A DNA stretch of 64,000 nt from Rhineura floridana (GCF_030035675.1 NC_084489.1:70089365-70153364); one strand, 5' to 3'. Positions 33,544 to 44,845 are shown, numbered from the stretch's first letter. The notes: a model not told the origin generated them from the letters alone. A program made the numbers and translations.

Positions 33544-33677
33544 GGGATAGCCAACATGGTACTCTCCAGATGTTGTTGAATTACAACTCTCACCATCCTT
33601 CACCACTGGCCATGTTGTCTGGGGCTGAAGGGAGTTGTAGTCCAAAATAGGAGGGCACTAGGTTGGCTATCCTTGAT
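33544..33677. mobile_element. hAT-type fold-back MITE
   Basis: gggatagccaacatggtact and actaggttggctatccttg are inverted ends around the usual ccatgttgtctggggctgaa centre. Confidence 0.8.
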
Positions 33678-33833
33678 TTGAGACAAATTGACACATTTAA
33701 TTAGATATCCAATGCTAGGCTTACTACTTCTCAGCAAATCTCTCAGCAGCATGGTATGAGGCTATGGTCTGAACTTAGAGGTGTGAGTGATCCCGCAAAG
33801 TCAGCACTGTGGCTGTGAGAGTGTTTTTTATCT

Positions 33834-34095
33834 TAAGAACATAAGAACATAAGAAGAGCCTGCTGGATCAGGCCAGTGGCCCATCTAGTCCAGCATCCTG
33901 TTCTCACAGTGGCCAACCAGGTGCCTGGGGGAAGCCCGCAAGCACGACCCGAGTGCAAGAACACTCTCCCCTCCTGAGGCTTCCGGCAACTGGACTACGT
34001 GGGAAATATCAAAGACCACACTACATGTCCCTGAAGGCGATATTGGTTGGGACACTTCTGTGCAGTAGTGTAGTAGCAAATTCAAAAGTGCAGGG
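33834..34095 (-). mobile_element. CR1-type LINE 3' end
   Basis: The plus strand reads taagaacataagaacataag, agcctgctggatcaggccag, tggcccatctagtccagcat and cctgttctcacagtggccaa, the inverted CR1-family 3' terminus common across reptiles. The same terminus occurs in plus orientation at 41700-41770 and 43462-43550. Confidence 0.75.
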
Positions 34096-34876
34096 TCCAT
34101 ATATGGTAAGAGCCTTTGTTGTAGAATCTTGAGCATTATTTTAATTGCATGGGATGTTAAGGCAATAGTTCGATAATTACTCCATTCCCTGGAATCCCCT
34201 TTCTTTGGAATTGGAATATATATTGAACGCTTCCAGTCTGTGGGCCATTGTTTTCTTTTCCATATTTGTTGATAATTTTTTGTCAAAATTTGGACAGATT
34301 CAGTCTCAGTAGCTTGTAGCAACTCTATTGGTATGCCATCTGTTCCTCGTGATTTGCTTCTTCCAAGTATTTTAAGAGCAACTTTCACCTCACATTCTAA
34401 AATTTCTGGTTCTTCATCATACAGTTCCTCCGTGAATGAATCTGCCATCTCTTTTATAGAGTTCTTCAGTGTATTGCTTCCATCTTCCTTTTATTTCATC
34501 TTGGTCAGTCCGTGCGTTTCCCTGTTGATTATTCAACATCCCTACTCTTGGTTTGAATTTCCCTTTAATTTCTCTAATTTTTTGGAATAGGGCTCTTGTT
34601 CTGCCCTTTTTGTTGTCCTATATCTATACAATAACTCAGGCTTTCCCAACCAGTGTACCTCCAGATGTTGTTGGACCACAACTCCCATCTTTCCTGACCA
34701 TTGGCCATGCTGGCTGAGGCTGATGGGAGTTGTGGTCCAACAACATCTGGAGTCACACTGGCTGGGAAAGGCTGCATTGTAATAGTTCTCTTTGTCCCTA
34801 CGTACTAGTTGCTGTATAGTTGCATTTGGGGTTCTGACTGTGTTTCTCTCTCCTTTTGCTTTCCTTCTTTCTCAAA
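34096..34876 (-). mobile_element. BovB LINE, internal fragment
   Basis: The minus-strand frame reads YDEEPEILECEVKVALKILG, GTDGIPIELLQATETESVQI, KGDSREWSNYRTIALTSHAI and MLKILQQRLLPYM, the RT N-terminus of BovB. It is interrupted by the hAT MITE at 34637-34774. Both ends are truncated. Confidence 0.9.
34637..34774. mobile_element. hAT-type fold-back MITE inside a BovB fragment
   Basis: caggctttcccaaccagtgt and cactggctgggaaaggctg are the inverted ends. Same family and length (138 bp) as the copy at 17214-17351, and likewise inserted in BovB, here in a different segment. A clean duplication is not visible (caataact versus cattgtaa). Confidence 0.85.
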
Positions 34877-34879
34877 TTA

Positions 34880-35385
34880 TATTGCTTCTGAACTTGTCCT
34901 CCAATATTGTGAAAGCTTTCTTCTCCTGCGAAAGAGGCTTCTCTGTTTTTCTGCCCCATTCACAGGATGCTTTCTTCACTTCAAAAAATAACAACAAACA
35001 GCTGTCAGGTGCAGGATAGGTGCTTACAGCACAGGCAGGGAATTTCTGGCCTAGGGCTGAAGGAGCCCTCCAGGCCTCTGTATCTTGCCCTCTCTCCGTA
35101 GGCCACACTACCTCCCCAGTCACACCCCATTTTTGCAGGCCACACTCCTCACTGGCTCTGCTCCGGGGCCCCTTGAGTGTTTTCCCCTGGAATGTCCTTG
35201 AACTCCAGCAATGCCTCTTGCAGGCCTGGTTGGAGGAGAGAGGGTGTGTAGAAACTAGTCTACTGGAGAAAGGTAAAATTTACATTCATTGCTCCACCAT
35301 CCACATTTGCATCTCGCCCCACCTATGGCTGGAATGTGGTCCCCAGAGAATTCCCAGGAAGAGAATGCAGCCCTCCAGGCTGGCC
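34880..35385. other. Unclassified, moderately GC-rich sequence
   Basis: Contains ggctgaaggagccctccagg and ggccacactcctcactggct. I recognise no exon. It looks like an old GC-rich repeat but shows no ends. Confidence 0.3.
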
Positions 35386-35387
35386 AG

Positions 35388-35505
35388 AGGTAGGAAAGAT
35401 TACTTTTTTTGAACTACAACTCCCATCAGCCCCAGTCAGCATGGCCACTGGATTGGGCTGATGGGAGTTGTAGTTCAAAAAAGTAACTTTTCCAAGCTCT
35501 GCCCG
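35388..35505. mobile_element. Fold-back MITE E, copy 1
   Basis: Near-perfect hairpin: gaactacaactcccatcagc pairs with ctgatgggagttgtagttca, and the outer arm aagtaacttttccaagctct pairs with the decayed left end. The second copy is at 43226-43339. Confidence 0.8.
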
Positions 35506-35509
35506 ACTG

Positions 35510-35825
35510 TAAAAGATTCCGCAATCTTGGTTTACAGGAAATCACAGCTGAGAATGCCATGAGTTTTTCTGAATGCAGACCATCAGAGAGATAATTTGTA
35601 GAATGAAAGAAAGGCCTGGCTCAAAAGGAAGATAAGAGGAACAAAAAGTGTGCACCACACCCATGAGAATTTCAGCAACATTTTCCTTCGTCTTTGAGAA
35701 TTTTTGAATGCAATTTCTTTTCACATTGGGGAATAATTAAGAAAATGCAGACTAAATTTTCAGCTCAGCACATGTTGCTTCTGCAGCAAACATTGCAGAA
35801 TCCAGGATCCCTACCATGTATTCTG
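35510..35825. other. Unassigned sequence
   Basis: No feature recognised. Confidence 0.3.
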
Positions 35826-35827
35826 CA

Positions 35828-36235
35828 TGTGCTCATTAATTTATTTGTTTAATTTTGAATTCTTGTATACTGCTTTTTGTAAAAAACAACAAAAAACTCA
35901 AAAGTGGTTTATATCAGAATAAAATGTATGTATCAGTGTGAATCACAAAATCAATAAAGATACAACTGAAAACCAGTGGAAGACCGTAACAATCAGTACA
36001 AAATACATGGTTCTGAAAGTTTGGGAGAAGAAATAAGCCTCCATTGTGCAGCAAAACAAACTAGTGTCATGACACTTGCTCCTCCAACGGGAGTGATTTC
36101 CACAACTGAGGTGCCACCACAAAGAAAGTCCTGCTCCAGGGACCCACACAATAGGCCACACACACCTGTGGGACCATGCTGATCTCATGCTGTGGGACCA
36201 TGCTGGTTGATACAGGGAGAGGTGCTTAAGAACAC
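35828..36235 (-). mobile_element. LINE 3' end (L2/CR1 group)
   Basis: tgtttaattttgaattcttg and aaaagtggtttatatcagaa at left are a LINE tail in antisense. agcctccattgtgcagcaaa and ctgctccagggacccacaca resemble the antisense 3' coding region of the same group (compare 59520-59650). Confidence 0.6.
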
Positions 36236-36309
36236 ACATCAGTTTCTCATATTTCATCATGTTTACTGGGAAGCATGTGGATAAAAACATCCATCATGTA
36301 AAATAATTG

Positions 36310-36400
36310 CCTGTTGGAGTTCATATTATGGCCTAGGACAAGTTGCTGTCTGTTATCCTTGAACCCCCATCTGTAAAATGGGAATAAAGGTGTCCTGCCT
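36310..36400 (+). mobile_element. MIR (CORE-SINE) fragment
   Basis: gttatccttgaacccccatc, tgtaaaatgggaataaaggt and gtcctgcctt follow the MIR consensus for its 3' part. MIR is ancient in amniotes, so this marks old sequence that has not turned over. Confidence 0.65.
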
Positions 36401-36650
36401 TCCAGATTTCCACTCTGCTTTAGATAGCCCAACACATAAGCACATACACAACACATGGTGGGCATTCTGGACAGCAGAAGCTTTGAGCAGTTTACAATTA
36501 ATTTATGCAGAATAGATCCAAACATTAATATTCATCAAGAAAATGTAGGGCTGCCCTGCATCCTCATCCACTTTTCTATATTCCCCTGCCTTCTCCCGCT
36601 GCTGTCTCGCTGCTTGAGTATTATCTCTGGCCTCAATCTAGACATGGCAT

Positions 36651-36816
36651 TACTGGTGGCCGGTGGTTCCGATGTCAGTGGGGCAGTGGAATCTGCTTCG
36701 GGTTTTAGTCGAAACTTTCAAAGAGCTGTCCAAGTACTTCAGCTCTTGAAAGTTCGAACTCAAACCTGGAGCGGATTCTGCTGCTCCACCGATATGGAGC
36801 CACTAGCAGCCACTGC
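36651..36816. mobile_element. Fold-back MITE F, copy 1
   Basis: ggttccgatgtcagtggggc pairs with gctccaccgatatggagcca, and gggttttagtcgaaactttc with gaaagttcgaactcaaacct. The second copy is at 49602-49740. Confidence 0.75.
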
Positions 36817-36979
36817 ATGGCATATCAGTCCCTCAGTCAGACTCTTTCTTAATTCCCACCATCCCATGTCCTTGTGAGTATGCACACAATATAGGTTATT
36901 TCTTTGTTTAAATTATTTCCATGCCACTTTACATTTCCAATAAATAAAAAAATCTCTAACTTATTGTAAAACCTCAAAA

Positions 36980-37122
36980 TGAGTAGGAGTAGCCAATGTG
37001 GTGCCCTCCAAATGTTGTCGGACTGCAGCTCCCATCATCCCTGGCTATTGCCCATGTTGGCTGGGGCTGCTGGGAGGTGGAGAAAAACAACATCTGGAGG
37101 GCCACAGGTTTCCCATCCTTGG
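36980..37122. mobile_element. hAT-type fold-back MITE
   Basis: gtagccaatgtggtgccctc and gagggccacaggtttcccat; the centre is ctattgcccatgttggctgg. Confidence 0.8.
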
Positions 37123-37795
37123 ATTACAGTTTTATTTCTATTCATAAATGTTTCTAAGCAGGAACCTACTTTTGGGGGCTCCCTCCCCCCTCCCATGTTT
37201 CTTCAGGGGCATGGTAAGTAGACCTGTGGTCATTTTTAATATCCCTTATTCATCATAAAAATATATAGCAAAACTGGCCACAAAATTTGCATTTAACGGC
37301 AGGTTCAGGTAACTGTATTATAAACTTCAAGTGGACACTCATCCCATCTGGAAGCCCTAAACTTAGACTAGCCAGATGTGCTGTGGAGGGTGTTTTTTTT
37401 GAGGGGGGGGAGGGGGTAGTCAGTGCATGCAGGCAGCAAGACTGTTGTTCTGAGAGGTTTGAATTACATATCTTCTTTATACTACTGAGGTTTGCAGGAT
37501 TCTTTCTGAGTGACTTGCTTGAAGCTGTATATCTTTTATGCTGGGTAACCAGCATTATGCTATGGAAATTGAACTGAATACTATATAACATAGCTGGCTT
37601 CAAACTCTGTTTTAAGCACATCCTTTCTGGGTGATTTTAGGATGAGCCTCTGGACATTCATCTTATGTGAAATGGAAAGAATAATGGCCTGTGTAAAGCC
37701 CCCCACAAATTGTAAAGTATGTGCATTTATTTTTTTAAAAAAACAAATCAACTGCAGGGTTTATTTTATGTTTATCAGATGTGTACATCACTTTC
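37123..37795. other. Unassigned sequence
   Basis: No gene. A G-rich run (gagggggggg) at about 37400-37415 is the only notable feature. Confidence 0.35.
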
Positions 37796-37799
37796 CAAT

Positions 37800-38190
37800 A
37801 AGAAAGTCTGAAAGTGATTTAGAATGAAAGTAATAAAATAAAATAATCACATAAATATGATTTAAAAACAGATTTAACAGTACAGTTGTATCATTGGTGC
37901 TGCCCAGATGTCTGGGATAACAAAAATTACTTTGCCTGGTGTTGAAACAACAAGATTGATGTCAGGTGGGCCTACATGGAAGAGCATTCCATAAATGGAG
38001 GACCACTATGGAGAAGGCCTCATTGGAAAAATCTTGCTGGATGGGACTATAAATCCATCTCACACAGCATTTTGTTTCCAAGAGCGGTTAGCCAGATACT
38101 TTTGGCAAGATAATTCACAAGGTGTGAAGGCTTGTGTGAAGCCGTTGGTCGTACCCAGGATCTGGTATTTAGAGATATGCTGCTTCTGAA
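37800..38190 (-). mobile_element. LINE 3' end (L2/CR1 group)
   Basis: A-rich 3' UTR antisense, then gagcattccataaatggagg and aaggcctcattggaaaaatc, the same coding-region landmark (compare gagcattccacagatgggga at 40503). Confidence 0.6.
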
Positions 38191-38194
38191 AATG

Positions 38195-38555
38195 TAGGCA
38201 TTTTTTGAATGCCTGAATACACTGCTCACCTTTCTAAAACACATCTATCGAAGTAGTCTCACAACGGTATTTTAGTGCACTTCTTCCAGAGGTTAAAATA
38301 TTTCTATTTGCCTCAGCTGCAAAGATCTAATGTATGAATTTGAGTAGTAAGGGAGGGGGGATGAGTACGTGAAGCTCCGCCCCTTGTTACCCAACAACTC
38401 ATGGAGGGCAAAGGTCTGAAGTGGGATGCTTCCTGTAGTTATAGGGTCCCCACATGATATAGAACTCTGCATAATTGGATCGAAGGCATGCAGGGAGCCT
38501 TCATGAGGACCTGAGTATTTTTATCTTTCCATTATATATTATCTTTTCTTTTACA
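38195..38555. other. Unassigned sequence
   Basis: No feature recognised. Confidence 0.3.
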
Positions 38556-38560
38556 AATTT

Positions 38561-38942
38561 TAGCACGGGGTGGGAACCTTTTGCATTCTCTTATGGACAA
38601 CCTTCTGGGGGCCACATGTCAATGGTGTGGGGGCCAGAGGTAAAAACAGGTGGCGCTTGAGGCAAAAGTGGATGGAGTAACAGATATGATTCTCACCTTT
38701 GTACAGTAGGTTACATTCCAGCCATGCAGAACTCAGAAGTTTCTACAACCCCCACATCTCTCCATCCAGGTAAGCAAGAGACCATTCCACATTTCAAGGA
38801 CACATTCTAGCCAGGCAAAAGCACTCAAGTTGGGTGCAGGGCCAGAGAGAAGTAATCTGTGCAGAGGGAACATGGCCTAGCAGAGTCTTGAGGGCCAGAT
38901 ACAGAGGCCTGGAGGGCCATATTTGGCCTCCACGCCCAAGGT
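38561..38942. mobile_element. hAT-like element, 'gggaacc' family, copy 2
   Basis: gcacggggtgggaacctttt at left, then ttctcttatggacaaccttc, and agggccatatttggcctcca near the right end, matching the element at 19446-19796. The right terminus is eroded and no target duplication is visible. Confidence 0.75.
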
Positions 38943-38949
38943 TATCGCT

Positions 38950-39950
38950 ATATTATTACAGAAAAATAGCACTATTTTCCAACAAGGAAACAAAAAGAGA
39001 TTTTTATTTTTGACAGAAATTAAATTTAATACACACAGAGACATGGGACAGAATCTGTGCAAATCCAGCACTAATGTCTTGTCTGTGCTGACTGGGGAAG
39101 CACAAAACAGGCTCACTCGGCAAACAGGACACTTTCAAATTTCTCAGCTCCTCTTAAAAGCACTAATAGCAGTTTATCTATCACGCTGGACAGACTGTTG
39201 CTGAAATTGCTTTTATTAGACGAAAACAATGATCACCGATAAGGTCTGAAGAAACACAGGACAGCAGCACAGAAAGCACAGGAATGCAATCATTTAATAA
39301 CAGTGCCATATGAATTCTCTGTGAGTGACCAAAGGATGGACATTCCAAGGAAAAGGGCTAATAAGAATAAGCCATCCAGTTACATCATATGTGGGCAGCC
39401 CTAGTCCATACTGTTTCTGAGAGACGCAGCCCTAAACTACTGCTGGAGCTTCAAAACATAGTTTAACTCCAGACATCCACTTGTCAGAAATGAAACCTTG
39501 CAATAGCAGCAGAGGCAAAACCGGCAATGCTTCTGAAGTTCTACTCCAAGAATCCCCCTTCCATGTCTTACTCTGGTTTTAATGTGTGAGATTTGGAAGA
39601 GATCCAGCCCAGAGATCCAGCTCAGACTTCAGCAATTGCTCATCCTCTCTCCATAGACTGAACCTGGTCAGGGAGCAATGAAAAGTTCTTGTAGACTTCA
39701 CTTTCCATTTCCAGTTTGCGTTGGGCCTATTTCAAGAAAACTTATTTGTTTGCCCAGGCTATCGCTCTGTGCATCTTCCTGGGTCAGCACTCCACACAAT
39801 TGGCAGTAGCCCCATCACGGTACAAGCAGATTTGTAAAGCCCTCAAAAGAAAATGATACATGTGAAATGCAGCTGGGGGATAAATTCTGAAGCAATGGTT
39901 TTCAGATGCTTCCCTTTCCCAGCAGTAAAATCCAAACTGAAATTAGTTTA
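38950..39950. other. 1 kb of unique sequence, candidate noncoding conservation
   Basis: No gene or repeat recognised. The stretch around 38975-39330 (gcactaatagcagtttatct, gcaatcatttaataacagtg) has the texture of conserved noncoding DNA. This is a weak call. Confidence 0.25.
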
Positions 39951-40720
39951 AAATATTGATTTATTTTTAATTAATTTTATTACAGTTATAACCCACAGGG
40001 AGGTGCCTGTTTTCTGTCATGGATCCCAAGGCAGTGCATCATCATCTCCATCATAATTATCAGTTAGTTGCTTGGGTCCGTACGTGATTTACAACACATT
40101 TAAAAACTTAAACATTATACCATACAAAAGATTCATACAAAACACTTGCAATTCATATTACACACACAACCCCCCCAACAGCAAGATGAGGTTTTAACAG
40201 CACACTAACAGCAAAACAACATTGTTGCATACACACCATAATTTAAAGCACATTGAAAGCACATGACATCCCCCAAGAATCCCAGGAACTGCAGTATACC
40301 TCCCAAAGAACTATAGTTCCAAGCACCCATAGCAAATTACAGTTCCCAGGATACTTTGGGGGATGTCAAGTGATTTAAATGTGCTTTAAATGTATGGTGT
40401 GTGCACACAACTTTAGTCCATGAAAAGCCTGGGGGGAAAGTTAAGTATTTACCTGGCACTGAAAAGTTGTCAGTGAAGATGCCAGGCAGTCCTCACTGGG
40501 GAGAGCATTCCACAGATGGGGAGCCACGACTGAAAAGACCAGTGTACATGGAGTTTCTAGGAAATCTCCCGGCACTGACCAGACCCAAACAGCTTAGTTT
40601 CTGTAAGCTGGTGGTCTTATGTGCTTTTAGACCATAGCCTGAGAGCCAGTTATAAAGCTGTCTTAGCACTCATTCTAGGGATGCTATCTTGTGACATCTT
40701 GAAGCTTTTGCTAATGGCAA
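39951..40720 (-). mobile_element. LINE 3' end (L2/CR1 group) with MITE D inside
   Basis: tgatttatttttaattaatt, cacgtgatttacaacacatt-like tail sequence at left, and gagcattccacagatgggga plus ctgagagccagttataaagc at right. MITE D occupies 40228-40404. Confidence 0.65.
40228..40404. mobile_element. Fold-back MITE D, copy 3
   Basis: gcatacacaccataatttaa and atgtatggtgtgtgc ends, and atcccccaagaatcccagga pairs with cccaggatactttgggggat. It sits inside a LINE tail. Confidence 0.8.
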
Positions 40721-41335
40721 AAATTCTGGAAAATATCCACTAATTTCATATGAGCAGCGATCAAGATTATGCACATCGGTAGTTGTTAAGACTCTTTTAG
40801 CTATCATTTCCTTTTGAAAGCCTCTAAACAAAATGTGTCATTTCAAATACTGAACACTGTTTTCATTAATTATAGCAAAATAGCCTTTTAAGTAAACATC
40901 TCATTTAAAACCAAATGGGTTGTTATAGTTTTGCTTTCAGGGTGCATTTACAATGGTGGTGCTTTGAACCAGTAGTTAGTTACAATTTGTGTTTATATGA
41001 AACTAAGATCAGCAAATTGTTGCATTCAATTTAAAAGACGAAGGGGGATTCTTTTGAAAGTGAAAAAAAACAAAACACCAAGATTGGATAAACATCTGTC
41101 AAGGATGTTTTAGTTTTAATTTATCCTGTCTCTACTGGGCAGGAGGGAAGACACAGGAAGGTTCTGGGCTAGATTTGTATAGGGAGGCTCAAAAAGGTGG
41201 TTTGTGCTTTGACAAGTAGTTGAATGATGGTAGGAGGCAGCCTGCAGAGATGCTGCCAGGTTTGAGTGGTCCCCAAATGAGGTGCCTTCCACCCCCTCTT
41301 TTCATTACCCTACTTGCTGATGTGGAGAAAGTCGA
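40721..41335. other. Unassigned sequence
   Basis: No feature recognised. Confidence 0.3.
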
Positions 41336-41339
41336 CAGG

Positions 41340-41765
41340 GAGATGTTTTTCTTCCTCTCTCATAATACTTGAACTCGGGGCCATGCAATGAAGCTGAATG
41401 CTGGAAGATTCAGGATGAACAAAAGAAGGACTTCTTGATGCAGTGCAAAAACTATGGAAATTGTTTCCATAAGAAGTAGCTATAGCCAGCAACTTGGATG
41501 GCATTAAAAGAGGATTAGAGAAATGTTTGGATGATAAGGCTATTAGTGGCTACTAGGGTATGATGGCTATACTGTACATCCGCTCTTGGAGGCAGCATGC
41601 TTCTGAATGCCAGAAGCTGGGAATCACAAGTGGGGAGAACACTGTTGTGCTCAGGTCCTGCTTGTGGGCTTCCCGTAGGCTTCTGGTGGCCACTGTGAGA
41701 ACAGGATGGTGGACTAGATTGGCCATTGGACTGCTCCAGCAGGGCTGTTCTTGTGTTGTTATGTT
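41340..41765 (+). mobile_element. CR1-type LINE 3' end
   Basis: aatgtttggatgataaggct, gaatgccagaagctgggaat, ttctggtggccactgtgaga, acaggatggtggactagatt and tgctccagcagggctgttct are in CR1 3' UTR order, plus strand. Confidence 0.75.
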
Positions 41766-41798
41766 TGTTTATTTATTGAAGTATTCATATACCATCTC

Positions 41799-41978
41799 CT
41801 TGTAGTGGTTAAGGTGTTGGAGTACGACCTGGGAGACCAGGGTTCGAATCCCCACCTAGCCATGAAACTCACTGGGTGACCTTGGGCCAGTCACTGCCTC
41901 TCAGCCTCATGAAAACCCTGCTCATAGGGTCGCCATAAGTCAGAATCGACTTGAAGGCAGTACATCTACATCTGCAAA
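41799..41978 (+). mobile_element. Sauria-type SINE, short form
   Basis: tagtggttaaggtgttggag head, B box gggttcgaatcccc, BovB-like tail cgccataagtcagaatcgac then ttgaaggcagtacatctaca. The first bases of the head are lost. Confidence 0.88.
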
Positions 41979-42296
41979 ATATCAGGGTGAGGTACAGCAA
42001 CATAAAAAACCTTTAAAAGCAGTACAGAACAATCAGTGAAATGACTGGCTGCTCAAGAAAATTTTATGCCTGTCTACATAAAAAAAAAAAGCCTCAAGTG
42101 ATGCCTGAATGAGGATGCCTGCTGACTCACTGTTGGAAGAGTCTTCCACACAACTGCTAAAGCTTCCACCACAACTTCTGGTTGAGGCCAGTTGGGCCTC
42201 TGTAACGCAGGGAACAACTAACAGCAACTCCTCCGGATTATCACAGAGATCGGGGTGGGATATAAGGGCTCATGTGGTCCCTAAGGTATCCTGGAC

Positions 42297-42862
42297 TAGG
42301 GATGGAAAAATCTGTCAATTTTGCTTCTCTCAGTTTCTTGTTTTTCCAAGCTTAAATTCAGTTCTGCATATTTCTGCAGCAATTTGTGATTTTTTTTCAA
42401 TCCTCAAGAAAATTCTTCAGAATTTTAGTGTGAATTTTTCCTAATAAACATGTTTTTGTAGGCAGTTTTAACTAATGTACACATTTTTTCAAGCCATTTC
42501 TCATCATGTAATGCATTTATTCATTTATTAAATTTATATCCCGACCTTCCTCCCAGAAGGAGCTCACAGTGGTAAACAAAAACACTAAAAGCACTTAAAA
42601 AATCTTAAAAACAAAAGACTTTAAAACATATTTTAAAACATTTTTGCATGTTATTTTCCCTTGTGCATTCATTTTTGTGCACAATTTCCCCTTATATATG
42701 CATTTGTGTAAACATTGTTCGGCTGGCAACCTGCATCGCAAAATTTGGATAAGTATGACTTTCAAAGGATGGCTATTTTTCAGTACTCATATTGTTTTGG
42801 AAAGTGCATATTTGATAGATTCGGCTTGAAATGCAAACTGAAGAAGTTTCCGCCCATCCCTA
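42297..42862 (+). mobile_element. Non-autonomous hAT-like element, 'agggatgg' family, copy B
   Basis: tagggatggaaaaatctgtc start and cgcccatccct end, in an exact 8-bp target duplication tcctggac (42289-42296, 42863-42870). Removing it rejoins the LINE text around gtatcctggacccaagttgt. A L2-like LINE tail about 130 bp long (42515-42645) lies inside it, so this is a three-level nest. Confidence 0.95.
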
Positions 42863-43225
42863 TCCTGGACCCAAGTTGTTCAGGGCTTTGTATATCAGCA
42901 CAAGACCCTTGAATCTGGCCTGCTAGGATGTGGTCAGCCAGGGCAGATGTTTCAGCAGAGGTGTCACAGGCTCTCAGCTGTCTGCCCCATCAGCAGTCTA
43001 GCCACTACATTCTGCACCAGTTGGAGCTTTCAGACCAGGCTCATGGGCAGCCCTACATAGAGTGGAGTGGAGTGCAGTAATTCTGTCTCACAGTTACTAA
43101 TGCATGGACTACAGTGGTCAAATTACCCCAATCCAGATACGGCTGTAGCTGGTGTACCAGCCAAAGGGCACTCCTAGCCATGAGGTCACGTAGGCCTCGA
43201 ATGACAAGGATGTATCCAAGTATTA

Positions 43226-43339
43226 GAGCTTGGAAAAGTTACTTTTTTGAACTACAACTCCCATCAGCCGCAGCCAGCATGGCCACTGGATTGGGTTGAT
43301 GGGAGTTGTAGTTCAAAAAAAATAACTTTTCCAAGCTCT
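43226..43339. mobile_element. Fold-back MITE E, copy 2
   Basis: agagcttggaaaagttactt and aataacttttccaagctct arms are about 40 bp each and nearly perfect, with a short central loop agccagcatggccactggat. Confidence 0.85.
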
Positions 43340-43461
43340 GCAGTACCCCCAAGCTACATACCTCTTGTTTTAGAGGGAGTGCAACCCCATCCGGAGCAAG
43401 TAACTGGCTTATCTTCTGGATACACGAACCACCCACCTGCAGAACCTCTGTTCTTAGACAT

Positions 43462-43550
43462 CTGGTTGGCCACTGTGAGAATAGGATGCTGGACTAGATG
43501 GGCCTGATCTAGCAGGGTGCTTCCTGTGCTGCCCTGTTCTTAGGTTGCTC
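43462..43550 (+). mobile_element. CR1-type 3' terminus
   Basis: tggccactgtgagaatagga, gctggactagatgggcctga and tgccctgttcttaggt: the last about 85 bases of the CR1-type end. Confidence 0.65.
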
Positions 43551-43855
43551 TGCCTGGTTGTCTGTTTTTTAATCTTTAGTTTTTGTTGGTAGTGGTAACA
43601 TGGCGACTGCTGTGCTGGTCTCCCTTCCTCCTTGGCTTGGTGACAAGGCTACTTACCGTTATACGCTGCCATGAAAAGCACTGCTCCAGCCAGCTCCTTC
43701 AAGGCTCCAGCTGCCCCCCATCTTAATTTTAAAATTAAGGTACAAAATAGGTATGTTCTTAAACTGCAAGTGTTTTTTTTTTTTTGCCTATTAGTGAATT
43801 TCCCTGCATTTTAATCCGGGAGGTAAGAAATGGGATCCTGTGCAAGTTTGCTGAG
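43551..43855. other. Unassigned sequence
   Basis: No gene. T11 run near 43776-43787. Confidence 0.3.
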
Positions 43856-43856
43856 A

Positions 43857-44400
43857 AAGGAATGATCATTTGCATGCTTATTGAGTTTAATAGGATTTAC
43901 TCCCCTGCAATCATGCTTAGAATAGGTGAAACTGACAATGGGGAGAGGAGGACAAGAGTGAGTGAGTGAGTGCTGAAGTGGGCTTGGGAGGAGGAAGAAG
44001 GAAGAGGGGAAGGGAGGAAGGGAGGAAGGGAGAGGAGGGGGAAGGCAGGTCTGATCATTTGCATGTTTATTGAGTTCAGTGGGATTTACTCCCATGTAAT
44101 TATGATTAGAACAGGTAAAACTGACCATGGAGGAGGGGGGGAGGGGACAGGAGAGGGAAGGATTAAGGAATGGAAGGAAGGGAGAGGTGATTGGAAGGGG
44201 ATGGAATGGGGAGGGAGGGCAAAGGAAGGGGAGGGAAGGGGCAAAAGGGAGGGGATAGGAGGAGGGGAGGGCAGGGTTGATCATTTGTATGCTTTTTGAG
44301 TTCAGTGGGATTTACTCCTGTGTAGTCATGCTTAGGATAGGTGAAACTGACTTGGGGCAGGGGCAGGGAGGGGAAAGGGAGGGGAGGGGAGGAGATTGGG
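43857..44400 (+). repeat. Tandem array: conserved 85-bp core plus polypurine spacer, three units
   Basis: The core tgatcatttgcatg...gagtt(c/t)a(g/a)tgggatttactcc...agaataggtgaaactgac starts at 43863, 44052 and 44278 (periods 189 and 226). Each core is followed by a 70-140-base almost pure A/G tract rich in gggga and gagg. The array is direct. The open frames across it are low-complexity by-products. Confidence 0.85.
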
Positions 44401-44546
44401 TGTGTGGGCACTGGGCAGAGGGAAAGCCCCTTTCTTTTCCAGAAGGAAAACATTGTGAACAGTATCATTGTTTTTCAGGATTTCCCCCACCTTTTTATTC
44501 TACAGCAGGCACATGTAGTCTCCCACCCAAATTTAAATCAAAGCTG

Positions 44547-44845
44547 TCCCTGGCCTCAACCACACCAGACTTTAGACAGTCATGGCTTCTCTGAAAGAAT
44601 GCTGGGAAGTGTAGTTAGTGAAGGGTGCTGAGAGTTGCTAGGAGATGCCCTATTCCCCTCACAGAGCTACAGTCCCTAGAAGAAGGGCTGACTGTTAAAC
44701 CACTCCAGCCACTGGAGCTCTGTCACAGGAATAGGAGTCTCCTAACGACTCTCAGCACCCTTCACAAACTACATTTCCCAGGCTTCTTTGGGGGGAGCCA
44801 TGACTGTCTAAAGTGAAATAAATGTCTTGCATAGGTGTGGCCCCC
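44547..44845. mobile_element. Fold-back MITE D-like, long-arm form (copy 4)
   Basis: accacaccagactttagaca and atgactgtctaaagtgaaat mark the two arms, and aagggtgctgagagttgcta pairs with cgactctcagcacccttcac. The interior is longer than in the other MITE D copies. Confidence 0.65.

Larger units (their letters stand above)
41766..43460 (-). mobile_element. L2/CR1-group LINE, 3' part, broken by three insertions
   Basis: The antisense 3' tail (tatttattgaagtattcata), then gcctctgtaacgcagggaac, aagttgttcagggctttgta, gtgtcacaggctctcagctg, cagcagtctagccactacat, gcagccctacatagagtgga and gtgcaaccccatccggagca run in the order seen at 55725-56840. Insertions: SINE about 41799-41975, hAT 42297-42862, MITE E 43226-43339. 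Confidence 0.85.

Noticed and set aside
34637-34774. A clean hAT duplication around the MITE in the third BovB fragment.
   Set aside because: The flanking octamers (caataact and cattgtaa) do not match, so the site was rearranged or too decayed.
36455-36877. A 140-codon plus-strand frame spanning 36.5-36.9 kb.
   Set aside because: Its second half is fold-back MITE F, and no family resemblance is seen.
43811-44468. Long overlapping frames with Gly/Arg/Glu-rich or Ser/Pro/Leu-rich translations.
   Set aside because: They are translations of the polypurine array on either strand, with no domain and no start context.
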